From Hymenobacter gummosus (GTDB lineage: Bacteria > Bacteroidota > Bacteroidia > Cytophagales > Hymenobacteraceae): a stretch of DNA of 64,000 nucleotides. Below, in pieces: positions 7,857 through 15,458 of the stretch. The stretch is from contig NZ_RXOF01000013.1 in the NCBI RefSeq assembly GCF_003970915.1, positions 62,001-126,000 on the forward strand. The letters are read 5' to 3'. A program made the translations under genes and the position numbers. The stretch's first letter is position 1; every line of letters starts with the position of its first letter. The notes beneath the pieces are model-generated. The model was not told the origin of the DNA. It did no database searches and worked only from the letters and a program-made list of their open reading frames with translations.

Positions 7857-8669
7857 ATGCTACACGAGCTGCCCATTACCAACGTCCGCCTGCTGGCCTG
7901 CCACGAAGACTGGCAGCAAATGACACCTGCCGCCCGGGGCCGCCACTGCCAGAGCTGTGACCGGGTAGTTATTGATTTCACCCAGGCCGCAATGACCGAG
8001 CTGGCCCGGGCCCGCGCCGCCGCCCCCGACGGGCGGGTGTGCGGGCGGTTTCGGCTCAGTCAGCTGGCCCCGGAAAGCCGGCCGGCGCCGCCGCAGCTAC
8101 GGCCCCGACTGCGGCGGTTTCTGCTGGCGGCGGTGCTGGTGTTGGTACTGGGCTTGTCGGCCCGGCAGGCCTGGGCGCAGGCGCAGCGGCCGGTGGCGCC
8201 GTTCCAGCCGGCCGCAACCGCACCGCTGTATCAGCTGCCCGGCAGTATGCCCATGCCCACCGTGGCCCCGCCCGATACGGCCCAGCCCGCCCCGGCGGAA
8301 AACCAAGAGCAGGTATGGGTGGGCCTGCTGGTTGAGAAAATGCCGGAGCCCCGAGGCGGTATGGAGGGCCTGATGAAATTCTTCCAAAAGGAGGCCCGTT
8401 ACCCAGCGGAGGCCCTGCACGACCAAGTAGAGGGGAAAGTATTCGTGAGCTTCGTCGTGAAAAGCACCGGCCAGATTGCCGAGGCCCAGGTGGTGCGGGG
8501 GCTGCATCCGCAACTCGACGCTGAGGCCCTGCGCGTGGTCAGGCTGATGCCGCCCTGGACGCCTGGCGCCCAAAACGGCAAGCCCGTAGACGTGCAGTAC
8601 ACCATGCCCATTAACTTCACTTACCGCGCCGGTAAGGCGGCCGGCAAACGCGCCCGCCCGACCCGGTAA
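7857..8669 (+). CDS. Cys4-domain / TonB-C-like membrane protein, array member 3
   Basis: A 270-residue paralog. It has LLACHEDWQQMTP, RHCQSCDRVVIDF and DGRVCGRF at the N-terminus, the membrane segment RRFLLAAVLVLVLGLSARQAWAQ, a Pro-rich linker, then MPEPRGGMEGLMKFF, EGKVFVSFVVKSTG, LDAEALRVVRLMPPW and VQYTMPINF. The frame is open far upstream, across member 2, but 7857 is the start matching all paralogs. It lies 17 bases after member 2. The basic tail (GKAAGKRARPTR) is unique to this copy. Confidence 0.82.
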   Translation: MLHELPITNVRLLACHEDWQQMTPAARGRHCQSCDRVVIDFTQAAMTELARARAAAPDGRVCGRFRLSQLAPESRPAPPQLRPRLRRFLLAAVLVLVLGLSARQAWAQAQRPVAPFQPAATAPLYQLPGSMPMPTVAPPDTAQPAPAENQEQVWVGLLVEKMPEPRGGMEGLMKFFQKEARYPAEALHDQVEGKVFVSFVVKSTGQIAEAQVVRGLHPQLDAEALRVVRLMPPWTPGAQNGKPVDVQYTMPINFTYRAGKAAGKRARPTR

Positions 8670-8681
8670 CCCCCTGCGCTT

Positions 8682-9404
8682 ATGCTGCACGCGCTACCCA
8701 TCCGCAACGTCCGCCTCAGCCCCTGCCACGAGGACTGGCAGCAGATGACGCCCACCGCGCGGGGCCGCCACTGCCAGAGCTGCCAGCGCGTGGTCGTCGA
8801 CTTCACGCGGGGCACCGCGGCGGACATTGCCCGCGCCTACGCCGAATCGCCCGACGGCCGGGTGTGCGGGCGGTTCAGCCCCGGGCAGGTCGATGGCACC
8901 ACCCGGCGGCGGGGGCAGCTGCGGCCCCGGCTGCGGCTGTTTCTGGCGGCCGTGGTGCTGGTGCTGCTGCAGGGCCTGAGCGCCGGGCAGGCCTGGGCCC
9001 AGCTGCAGGCGACGCCGCACGTGTGCCCGCCCATCGGCCGGGGCTTCGTGGGCATACACGAGTCGGACATTCCCACGGGCGGTATGCAGTACAAGGCCGG
9101 CAGCCAGCAGGACTTTGAGCGGCTGGTCAGCGCCCGGCTGCAGTGGCCGCTGACGGCCCAGGGGCGGCCCGCCGGGTCGGGGCAGCGGCGCTTGCAGGTG
9201 GTATGCACTGTCGATACGACCGGGCAGGTATACGCCAGCTGGGTAAAGGGCCACCGCCCGCCGCCGAAGCAGCAGCCGTTTCTGGATGAGTTGAACCGGG
9301 TGCTGGCCCAGCTGCCCCAGCCCTTCGAGGCGCCCAACCACCACGGCCGCCTGATTCCGGCCAGCGTTATTCTACGCTTCACCTTCCAGCGGCCCCGTTC
9401 CTGA
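8682..9404 (+). CDS. Cys4-domain membrane protein with diverged C-terminal domain, array member 4
   Basis: A 240-residue protein. The Cys4 module (LSPCHEDWQQMTP, RHCQSCQRVVVDF, DGRVCGRF) and the membrane segment ending GLSAGQAWAQ are as in the paralogs. The periplasmic part is diverged: it lacks the PGG and LDAEAL motifs but keeps a weak TonB-C outline (RRLQVVCTVDTTGQVYASWVKG..FLDELNRVLAQLPQPFEAP..VILRFTF). This suggests relaxed or altered function compared with the neighbours. Gaps of 12 and 6 bases to the flanking genes indicate co-transcription. Confidence 0.78.
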   Translation: MLHALPIRNVRLSPCHEDWQQMTPTARGRHCQSCQRVVVDFTRGTAADIARAYAESPDGRVCGRFSPGQVDGTTRRRGQLRPRLRLFLAAVVLVLLQGLSAGQAWAQLQATPHVCPPIGRGFVGIHESDIPTGGMQYKAGSQQDFERLVSARLQWPLTAQGRPAGSGQRRLQVVCTVDTTGQVYASWVKGHRPPPKQQPFLDELNRVLAQLPQPFEAPNHHGRLIPASVILRFTFQRPRS

Positions 9405-9410
9405 GTTGCT

Positions 9411-10169
9411 ATGCTACACGCGCTGCCCATCCGCAACGTCGGCCTCGACGCCTGCCCCGAAAACTGGGCGCAGATGACACCGGTAGCTGGCGGCCGGCAC
9501 TGCGCCAGCTGCCAGCGCGTGGTCATTGACTTTCGGCAGGCTACCGAACCCGAGCTGGCCTGGGCCCGCCTGGCCGCCCCCGACGGGCGGGTGTGCGGGC
9601 AGTTTCGCAGCAGCCAGCTGGCGCCGGAAAGCCGGCCGCTGCGGCCCCGGCTGCGGTGGTTTCTGCTGGCGGCGGTGCTGGTGCTCGTGCAGGGCCTGTC
9701 GGCGCAGCAGGCCTGGGCGCAGGTGCAGCGGCCCGCCGCCGGGCCGCCGCCCCCACCGCCTCCGCCCGGCGGCCTCAGGCCCCCAGCTACGCCGCCACGA
9801 GCCGCCCGTTACGCCCGCTTCGAGGGCCGGCCGCTGTACCAGTTTGTCGACCAGATGCCGGTGTACAAGCACGGCGGCGTGGACGGGCTGCAGCGGGATT
9901 TGGCGGCGCAGCTGCACTGGCCCCCGGGCCGCGCGTGCGCCGAAGGCAGCGTCTTCGTGCGCTTCGTGGTCGACCGGGCGGGCCGCATCCGCACGCCGCG
10001 GGTGGTCAAGGGCATAGCCCCCGGCTACGACGCCCAGGCGCTGCAAGCGGTAAGTGGGCTGCGGGGCTTCGCGCCGGGCCGGCAGCAGGGCCAGGCCGTA
10101 GACGTGGAGTACACCGTGCCGGTGAAGTTTGTCATGCGCCCCGCCGAAACGCCCCCACCGGCTCAGTAA
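9411..10169 (+). CDS. Cys4-domain / TonB-C-like membrane protein, array member 5
   Basis: A 252-residue paralog. The N-terminus has LDACPENWAQMTP, RHCASCQRVVIDF and DGRVCGQF. The membrane segment RWFLLAAVLVLVQGLSAQQAWAQ is followed by a linker with an eight-proline run, which would span part of the periplasm as an extended rod. The TonB-C-like region reads MPVYKHGGVDGLQRDL, EGSVFVRFVVDRAGRI, YDAQALQAVSGLRGFAPG and VEYTVPVKF. It starts 6 bases after member 4. Confidence 0.82.
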   Translation: MLHALPIRNVGLDACPENWAQMTPVAGGRHCASCQRVVIDFRQATEPELAWARLAAPDGRVCGQFRSSQLAPESRPLRPRLRWFLLAAVLVLVQGLSAQQAWAQVQRPAAGPPPPPPPPGGLRPPATPPRAARYARFEGRPLYQFVDQMPVYKHGGVDGLQRDLAAQLHWPPGRACAEGSVFVRFVVDRAGRIRTPRVVKGIAPGYDAQALQAVSGLRGFAPGRQQGQAVDVEYTVPVKFVMRPAETPPPAQ

Positions 10170-10184
10170 TCAAGAACAGTCGCC

Positions 10185-10928
10185 ATGCTGCACCAGTTGC
10201 CCATCACCAACGTCCGCCTGCTGGCCTGCCACGAAGACTGGCAGCGCATGACGCCCACCGTGCGGGGCCGCCACTGCCGCAGCTGCCAGCGCGAGGTTAT
10301 CGACTTCACCCAGGCATCCGCCGCCGAGCTGGCCGCGGCCCAGGCTGCCGCACCCGATGGCCGGGTGTGCGGCCACTTCCGGCGCGGTCAGCTGGCCGGC
10401 GGGCAACCGGTGCGCTTCGGGCTGTGGGCGCGGGCCTTCGTGCTGACGTTGGCGCTGGTGCTGCTGCAGGGCCTGACGGCGCGGCAGGCCTGGGCCCAGA
10501 CGCGGAAAGCGGCGCCCAAAGCTAGCCACCCGGCCGCCCCACCGCTGCCCCCAAGCGCCTACGAGGCCGATGGCATCGTGGCGGCCCCGCCAGCCGAGTC
10601 GACGGGCACAGCCCGCCAGCCGTACGTGTACGTAGACCACATGCCCGAGCCCCCCGGCGGGCAGGAAGCGTACCGGCTGGCTATGGGCAAGCAGCTGCGG
10701 CGCCCGGCCGGGCAGCCGCTGGCCGGTAAGGTCTTCGTCAGCTTCATCGTGCAGCCCGATGGACACCTGACCGATTTGAAAGTCATCCGCGGCCTCTCCC
10801 CCGCCTACGACGCCGAAGCCCTGCGCCTGGTGCAGCGGCTGCAGCCCTGGACGCCGGGCCGGCTGCACGGGCGAGCCGTACCGGTGAGCTTTACTCAGGT
10901 GGTGGTATTCGGGGCGGCGAAAAAATAG
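10185..10928 (+). CDS. Cys4-domain / TonB-C-like membrane protein, array member 6
   Basis: A 247-residue paralog. The Cys4 module is LLACHEDWQRMTP, RHCRSCQREVIDF and DGRVCGHF. The membrane segment is AFVLTLALVLLQGLTARQAWAQ, followed by a Pro/Ala linker. The TonB-C-like domain shows MPEPPGGQEAYRLAM, AGKVFVSFIVQPDG, YDAEALRLVQRLQPWTPG and a last strand VSFTQVVVF. It starts 15 bases after member 5 and ends 12 bases before the array's last gene. Confidence 0.82.
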   Translation: MLHQLPITNVRLLACHEDWQRMTPTVRGRHCRSCQREVIDFTQASAAELAAAQAAAPDGRVCGHFRRGQLAGGQPVRFGLWARAFVLTLALVLLQGLTARQAWAQTRKAAPKASHPAAPPLPPSAYEADGIVAAPPAESTGTARQPYVYVDHMPEPPGGQEAYRLAMGKQLRRPAGQPLAGKVFVSFIVQPDGHLTDLKVIRGLSPAYDAEALRLVQRLQPWTPGRLHGRAVPVSFTQVVVFGAAKK

Positions 10929-10940
10929 CGGGCTAACACG

Positions 10941-11399
10941 ATGCGACCAGTGCAACATCTACTACTGCCGTTAGGGCTCATGCTGGCAACCGAGAGGGTA
11001 CAGGCGCAGGAGCTGACCGGCATCGTCTGCACCGTGCCGTCGGCAGTGCAGCTGCTGCAGCCGGTAACCGTGGGAGGCTGGCACGATATTCCGCCCTCGT
11101 TGCCCGGCGACTCGCTCGGGGCCGTGGCCCGGCTACTATCGTGGCAAAGCTGCGCCACAAACGGCCGGCAGGCGGAGGTGGCGCGGCTGGTCATCGACGC
11201 GGGCGGCCACGTAATCCGCGTAACGTTCGATACGCCGCCGGGCATGCAGTTCTCCGATGCCGGACTGCAGCGGCAGGTGGCCGCCCTGGCGCGGCAGTTG
11301 CGCTTCCGGCCGGCATTTCGGGCGGGGCAGCCGACGTACTGCCAACTCTTGGTGTTAATCAGCGCCTGGCCCGAAGGCCAGCTACGCTACGTGCGCTGA
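10941..11399 (+). CDS. Secreted protein related to the TonB-C-like array, degenerate
   Basis: A 152-residue protein with signal peptide MRPVQHLLLPLGLMLATERVQAQ and no Cys4 module. The second half (AEVARLVIDAGGHVIRVTFDTPPGMQFSDAGLQRQVAALARQLRFRPAFRAGQPTYCQLLVLISAW, about 77-143) follows the strand-helix-strand order of the TonB-C-like domains upstream. It is therefore probably a secreted, membrane-detached relative. It is the seventh gene of the run, 12 bases after member 6. Homology is inferred by pattern, not proven. Confidence 0.65.
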   Translation: MRPVQHLLLPLGLMLATERVQAQELTGIVCTVPSAVQLLQPVTVGGWHDIPPSLPGDSLGAVARLLSWQSCATNGRQAEVARLVIDAGGHVIRVTFDTPPGMQFSDAGLQRQVAALARQLRFRPAFRAGQPTYCQLLVLISAWPEGQLRYVR

Positions 11400-11502
11400 C
11401 TCTACCCGCCCCCGGTATTAGCATTCCACCCGGAAACCCTTAAACTTATGGCCGGGCACGCTCCGCCTGCGTACTCTTCTGCATTCCGAACCCCTCCCGG
11501 CC

Positions 11503-13059
11503 ATGATCTTCACCCCGAGCCCGATGCTGCTCAAGCTGCTCTACACCCGCGGCAGCCTGCACAACCTCCCCGACAACGGCGGCGTCGCCTTCTCCCTCAA
11601 GAACCGCCTCGATACCGTGCACCTCACCCGCATCGACTCGGTGCGCGTGGATGGCCGCACGCTCGGCCCCGAGTCCATTACCGTGGATTTGGGTGAGGGC
11701 AACGTGCGGCCGGCTACCGAAATCGGGGAAAACGGGGGGCTGAACTTCCCGGTGGGCCAGAGCATCACCATTCGCCTGCACACCGAGCCGCTGCCCGAGG
11801 GCATGCACCCGGTGCACCTGCACTTTCAGACCGACCCGTTCGGGGAGCTGCACGTGGAAGTTGAAGACGCCATTGTGCACCAGGATTCCCGGGTGCGCAT
11901 TCCGCGGCAGGAGCAGGACGACTACTCCGAGGCCGCCATCAAGGCCCGGCAGCGCTTCGCCGAGCAGTTTACCGGCCAGGAGTTTGAGCACCTGACCAAG
12001 TACTCGTTCGACGCGCACATGCTGCAGGGCAACTGCGAGCATTTTACCGGCGTGGCCCAGATTCCCATCGGGCTGGCCGGCCCCTTGCGCGTCAACGGGG
12101 AGCACGCCCAGGGCGACTTTCTCATCCCCATGGCCACCACCGAAGGCACCCTGGTAGCCAGTTACAACCGCGGCATGCAGGTAATGAACCTCTGCGGCGG
12201 GGTGAAGTGCACCGTCATCGGCGACGCCATGCAGCGCGCCCCCGTGTTCGTGTTCGAAGATGCCCGCGGCGCCCGCGACTTTGCCAAGTGGATTGAGCAG
12301 GAAATCGGCCCCATCCGCGCCGAGGCCGAGTGCACCTCCCGCGTGGCCAAGCTGCAGTACATCGATACCTACCTCGCCAACAAATTCGCCTACCTGCGCT
12401 TCAACTACTCGACCGGCGACGCGGCGGGCCAAAACATGGTGGGCCGGGCCACCTTCGCGGCCTGCTCCTGGATTCTGGAAAACTACAAGGGTGCGCCCAT
12501 CCGGCACTTCTATCTGGAGTCGAACTTCGCCACCGACAAAAAGGCTTCGCAAATCAACGTGATGCGCACCCGGGGCAAGCGCGTGGTGGCCGAGGCCGTT
12601 ATCAAGCGCGACATCCTGCAGCAGCGCATGCGCGTGACGCCCGAGCAGCTGGCCTACCACGGGCAGGTGAGCAACGTGGGCGCCTTCCTTTCGGGGGCCA
12701 ACAACAACGGCGCGCACTCGGCCAATGGCATCACGGCCATGTTCATTGCCACCGGCCAGGACGTAGCCAACGTGTCGGAATCGTCGGCCGGGGTGGTATA
12801 CTCCGAGGTGACGCCCGAGAAGGATCTGTACCTGAGCATCACCATTCCCTCGCTCATCGTGGCCACCCACGGCGGCGGCACCGGCCTGGCTACCCAAAAC
12901 GAGTGCCTGCGGATGCTGAACTGCGTGGGCCGCGGCACGGTGAACAAGTTTGCTGAAATCGTGGCGGGCGTGGTGCTGGCCGGCGAGCTAAGCCTGGCCG
13001 CCGCCATCAGCTCCTCCGACTGGGTTAGCTCGCACGAGCAGTACGGCCGCAACCGGTGA
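11503..13059 (+). CDS. HMG-CoA reductase with extra N-terminal domain
   Basis: A 518-residue 3-hydroxy-3-methylglutaryl-CoA reductase, which makes mevalonate for isoprenoid synthesis. The catalytic core starts near residue 145 and contains IPIGLAGPL, MATTEGTLVAS (catalytic E214), DKKAS (Lys at 346/347), IATGQDVANVSES (D420), THGGGTGLATQ and a C-terminal His (H511 in SSHEQYGRNR), so all catalytic groups are present. Residues 1 to about 140 form a beta-rich domain (LLYTRGSLHNLPDNGGVAFSLKNRL...) that is not part of the classic fold; I do not recognise its function. The start at 11503 fits the absence of a signal peptide. Confidence 0.93.
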   Translation: MIFTPSPMLLKLLYTRGSLHNLPDNGGVAFSLKNRLDTVHLTRIDSVRVDGRTLGPESITVDLGEGNVRPATEIGENGGLNFPVGQSITIRLHTEPLPEGMHPVHLHFQTDPFGELHVEVEDAIVHQDSRVRIPRQEQDDYSEAAIKARQRFAEQFTGQEFEHLTKYSFDAHMLQGNCEHFTGVAQIPIGLAGPLRVNGEHAQGDFLIPMATTEGTLVASYNRGMQVMNLCGGVKCTVIGDAMQRAPVFVFEDARGARDFAKWIEQEIGPIRAEAECTSRVAKLQYIDTYLANKFAYLRFNYSTGDAAGQNMVGRATFAACSWILENYKGAPIRHFYLESNFATDKKASQINVMRTRGKRVVAEAVIKRDILQQRMRVTPEQLAYHGQVSNVGAFLSGANNNGAHSANGITAMFIATGQDVANVSESSAGVVYSEVTPEKDLYLSITIPSLIVATHGGGTGLATQNECLRMLNCVGRGTVNKFAEIVAGVVLAGELSLAAAISSSDWVSSHEQYGRNR

Positions 13060-13099
13060 GGTGGTGAAATGGCGAGTTGACCGCCGGCCGCACCCGTTG

Positions 13100-13332
13100 T
13101 TATTGCGAGCAACGCGAAGCAACCGCAGGAAGGCGTAGCCAATTGGTCCTGTACAAGGTGCTGCCGCCACAGCTAGCAGAAGCCCAAAAACCGTCAGAAC
13201 AACACAGCACCGCCCGAAACTTCTGCAGTTTCGGGCGGTGCTGTTTTTGGCTCCTGCCAGTGCTAGCGTCGTGCCGCGAGGGGCAAGACTGACGCCGCTT
13301 GATGCGCGGAATGTCGTTGCTCCTCGCAATGA
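13100..13332. repeat. Intergenic inverted-repeat remnant around a terminator
   Basis: TTATTGCGAGCAACGCGAAG begins at 13100, and its imperfect reverse complement CGTTGCTCCTCGCAATGA lies at 13315-13332; the arms differ by a short insertion. The arms bracket the terminator hairpin at 13204-13248. They resemble the termini of small palindromic mobile elements seen elsewhere in this window, but with a different core. Confidence 0.5.
13204..13248 (+). terminator. Strong terminator downstream of HMG-CoA reductase
   Basis: A perfect 17-bp stem (13204-13220 with 13228-13244), a 7-base loop and a run of five T. It lies in the gap between the plus-strand reductase and the minus-strand lipoprotein. Confidence 0.85.
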
Positions 13333-13355
13333 CTGTCGGCGTCACCGGCAGCTGG

Positions 13356-13922
13356 CTACAGCGGGTCGGCGGTGACTTTGAATTTGTAGTTGATGCGCAT
13401 AGTGTACACCTGCGAGGTGGTGGCGCGGAACGTGGGCTCCACGGTCAGGTAATAGCCCGTCGTGGATTGCAGAAACTTGTCGAGCTTGGCGTCGATGGGC
13501 ACCATGCTAATGGTACTTACGCCGCGCGGCACGCTGGTCAGGCTGGCCACTTTCACCTTGTCGGTGCCGGCCTGGTCGGTGCTCATGTAGAATGATACCC
13601 GCTCCAGGAAGTCGAAATTGGCCCCGGCCGGGCTGCTAATGGCCAGGGTCAGCTCGTCGAGCTTCACATCCTTTACCAGGCTGGCGGCCGTGTTGGCGGC
13701 TTTGAAATCTTCCTTGTATTCCTCGGTAGCATCGGCGCTGGCTTGGAAGGGCACCGGCACCGTTTGCCCGACTAGCGCAGTGGGCACCGGCACCAGCGGA
13801 AAGGTGTAGTCGTCGGCAATGTAGAAGGTCAACAGCTTGTCGATTTTCTTTCCGACTTTCTTGCAGCCGCCCATACCCAGCAGGGCCACGGCAATCAGCA
13901 GCAGGGGTAACAATTTTTTCAT
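13356..13922 (-). CDS. Lipoprotein of unknown function, triplet member 3
   Basis: A 188-residue lipoprotein. MKKLLPLLLIAVALLGMGGC gives a lipobox with C20. The mature part begins KKVGKKIDKLLTFYIADDYTFPL and contains the shared block VKDVKLDELTLAISSPAGANFDFLERVSFYMS, VASLTSVPRG and a terminal FKVTADPL. Two homologues follow upstream on the same strand (14072-14598 and 14766-15305). No known domain was recognised; the profile of regular beta-strands suggests a beta-sandwich. The ATG at 13922 was chosen because it starts the signal peptide. Confidence 0.8.
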   Translation of the reverse strand: MKKLLPLLLIAVALLGMGGCKKVGKKIDKLLTFYIADDYTFPLVPVPTALVGQTVPVPFQASADATEEYKEDFKAANTAASLVKDVKLDELTLAISSPAGANFDFLERVSFYMSTDQAGTDKVKVASLTSVPRGVSTISMVPIDAKLDKFLQSTTGYYLTVEPTFRATTSQVYTMRINYKFKVTADPL

Positions 13923-14000
13923 CTTCGGCAAAATCTGGTTAGCGGCGGTAAGGTACACGCTGTGACCGGATTGCCGGGCAAAAGGCTGCTTGAAGCCACA

Positions 14001-14054
14001 AAAAAACTCCGCCCCCGCCGCAGCTCCAGGCCGGAGCCACCGCGGGGGCGGAGT
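14001..14054 (-). terminator. Terminator after the frameshifted lipoprotein gene
   Basis: Arms 14006-14017 and 14043-14054 pair over 12 bp (ACTCCGCCCCCG). On the minus strand the stem is followed by a run of T (complement of A 14001-14006). It lies just past the stop at 14072. Confidence 0.8.
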
Positions 14055-14071
14055 CGAGGGTGCAAGGGGCC

Positions 14072-14598
14072 TTACAGCGGGTCGGCCGTGACTTTGAAGC
14101 GCGAATCGGCGCGCACGGTCACGTCCTGGGGCACGTTGCGGCCCACCGTCGCGCGGGTCTTGAGCGTGTACCGCTCGGCCTTCAGGTAGGCGTCGAGCTT
14201 GGCCGTGGTGGGCGTAAGCGTGATGCTGCGCTGCCCCTGCGGAATGCTGCTGAGCGAGGCCAGCACGATTTCGTCGGAGCCGTCGGTGGTGATGCGGATT
14301 TCGATGCTCTGCAGGAAGTCGAAGTTCTGCGACGAGGGGTCGGTGATGCTGAGCGTGAGCTTGTCGAGCTTCACGTCCTTCACCAGGTCGGCGCGGGTGT
14401 CGTTGTTGGCGAAGGTCTGCGAGGAGTTGGTCGTTACCGCAATGGGGGCCAGCTGGGTGGCAATGCCAGGGGGAAGTTGGAGGAAATGCGAATGTTCTGC
14501 GAATCCTCCACGTAGAAGGTCAGCAGCTTGTCGACCTTCTCGCAGGCGGCCAGCCCGAGGAGTAGCACGGCCGAAAACAGAAACAGGATTTTTTTCAT
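14072..14598 (-). pseudogene. Lipoprotein, triplet member 2, frameshifted
   Basis: A homologue of the flanking lipoproteins in two frames. The 5' part encodes MKKILFLFSAVLLLGLAAC (lipobox C19) and EKVDKLLTFYVEDSQNIRISSNF, then runs into a stop. The rest (PPGIATQLAPIAVTTNSSQTFANNDTRADLVKDVKLDKL...FKVTADPL) continues in another frame to 14072. The break maps to a G run on the plus strand at 14469-14473; one more G would restore a full-length protein of about 175 residues. Both halves look well preserved, so this is a recent mutation, a phase-variable tract or a sequencing error in a homopolymer. Confidence 0.8.
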
Positions 14599-14765
14599 GG
14601 GGAGCAAGGGTGTATGGCGCAACTTACGGGATTCGCAAGTCCCGTGGTTTCGCCCAAACTACCTTATTGCGCAGATTCGTTTCAGAATCCTACCGCACGA
14701 AACTTAAGTACAGCCAAGCCGCTATTATTGTACTTACACGTTTTTCCTCCCGAGCCAGCGGCACC

Positions 14766-15305
14766 TCAGAGCTGACGCGCCTGCACCCGGTAGCGGAGCT
14801 GTAGCTGCACCCGGGCCACCGTCTGCCCCGGCTGGCTGAGCTCCAGCTGGGGCTTGAGGTAGTATTCCCGGTTGCGCAGGTAAGCCAGCAGGGACGCGTC
14901 GGTGGGCGTGAGCGTCAGGCGGGTGGCGCCCCGGGGAACAGCCGTGATGGAGGCCAGCGGAATCTGGTCGTTGCCCTGATTCGACATGATGTAGAAGGTC
15001 ATGCTCCGCAGAAAATCAAAGTTCTGGCCGGGCGGGGCATCCACCGTCAGCGTGGCCTCGCTCAGCGCGGCGCTCTGCAGCTGCTCCAGCGAGGTTTTGT
15101 TCCGCCGGCAGGTATCCGCACAGGCCGACCAGATCCGGCTGGTGGGCATAAACAGCGGTGAAGACCCGCCCGGGGCGGCGGTGACGTCCAGCAGGGCCGT
15201 CCATTCGTCGACCACCTCCAGGGTGGCCACGGGCCTGACTTTGTCTTTCTGGCAGCCGAAGCTTACCAGCAGCAACAACAGGAAGAATAGCTTGGCGGAG
15301 CGCAT
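14766..15305 (-). CDS. Lipoprotein of unknown function, triplet member 1
   Basis: A 179-residue lipoprotein. MRSAKLFFLLLLLVSFGC gives a lipobox with C18, followed by QKDKVRPVATLEVVDEW. It shares LSEATLTVDAPPGQNFDFLRSMTFYIMS, LASITAVPRGATRLTLTPTDASLLAYL and a YRVQARQL ending with the two downstream paralogs. It has a unique CADTC pair near residue 60. The ATG at 15305 was chosen for the signal peptide. Function unknown; probably attached to a membrane as a small beta domain. Confidence 0.78.
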   Translation of the reverse strand: MRSAKLFFLLLLLVSFGCQKDKVRPVATLEVVDEWTALLDVTAAPGGSSPLFMPTSRIWSACADTCRRNKTSLEQLQSAALSEATLTVDAPPGQNFDFLRSMTFYIMSNQGNDQIPLASITAVPRGATRLTLTPTDASLLAYLRNREYYLKPQLELSQPGQTVARVQLQLRYRVQARQL

Positions 15306-15376
15306 ACGGCGAAGAATGGCGAAAAAGCTGACTAAATACGGTAGGGCGAAGGTAGCCAAGGCTCATCGGTGGCCCC

Positions 15377-15390
15377 TTGATAATTATCAA
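15377..15390. promoter_or_regulatory. Perfect 14-bp palindrome TTGATAATTATCAA
   Basis: A fully symmetric site in the gap between hmgA and the first lipoprotein gene, about 72 bases upstream of the lipoprotein start. It could be an operator, or simply the AT-rich tail of the hmgA terminator next to it. Confidence 0.35.
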
Positions 15391-15438
15391 AAACGAAGCG
15401 GTGCGGCGCCGGCAGAATTGCCCGTACCGCACCGCTTC
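15388..15438 (-). terminator. Terminator of hmgA
   Basis: Arms 15395-15406 and 15427-15438 pair perfectly over 12 bp (GAAGCGGTGCGG). On the minus strand the stem is followed by GTTTTTGATAA. It lies directly past the hmgA stop. Confidence 0.75.
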
Positions 15439-15458
15439 GAGCGGTTTTCAAGCCTTGC

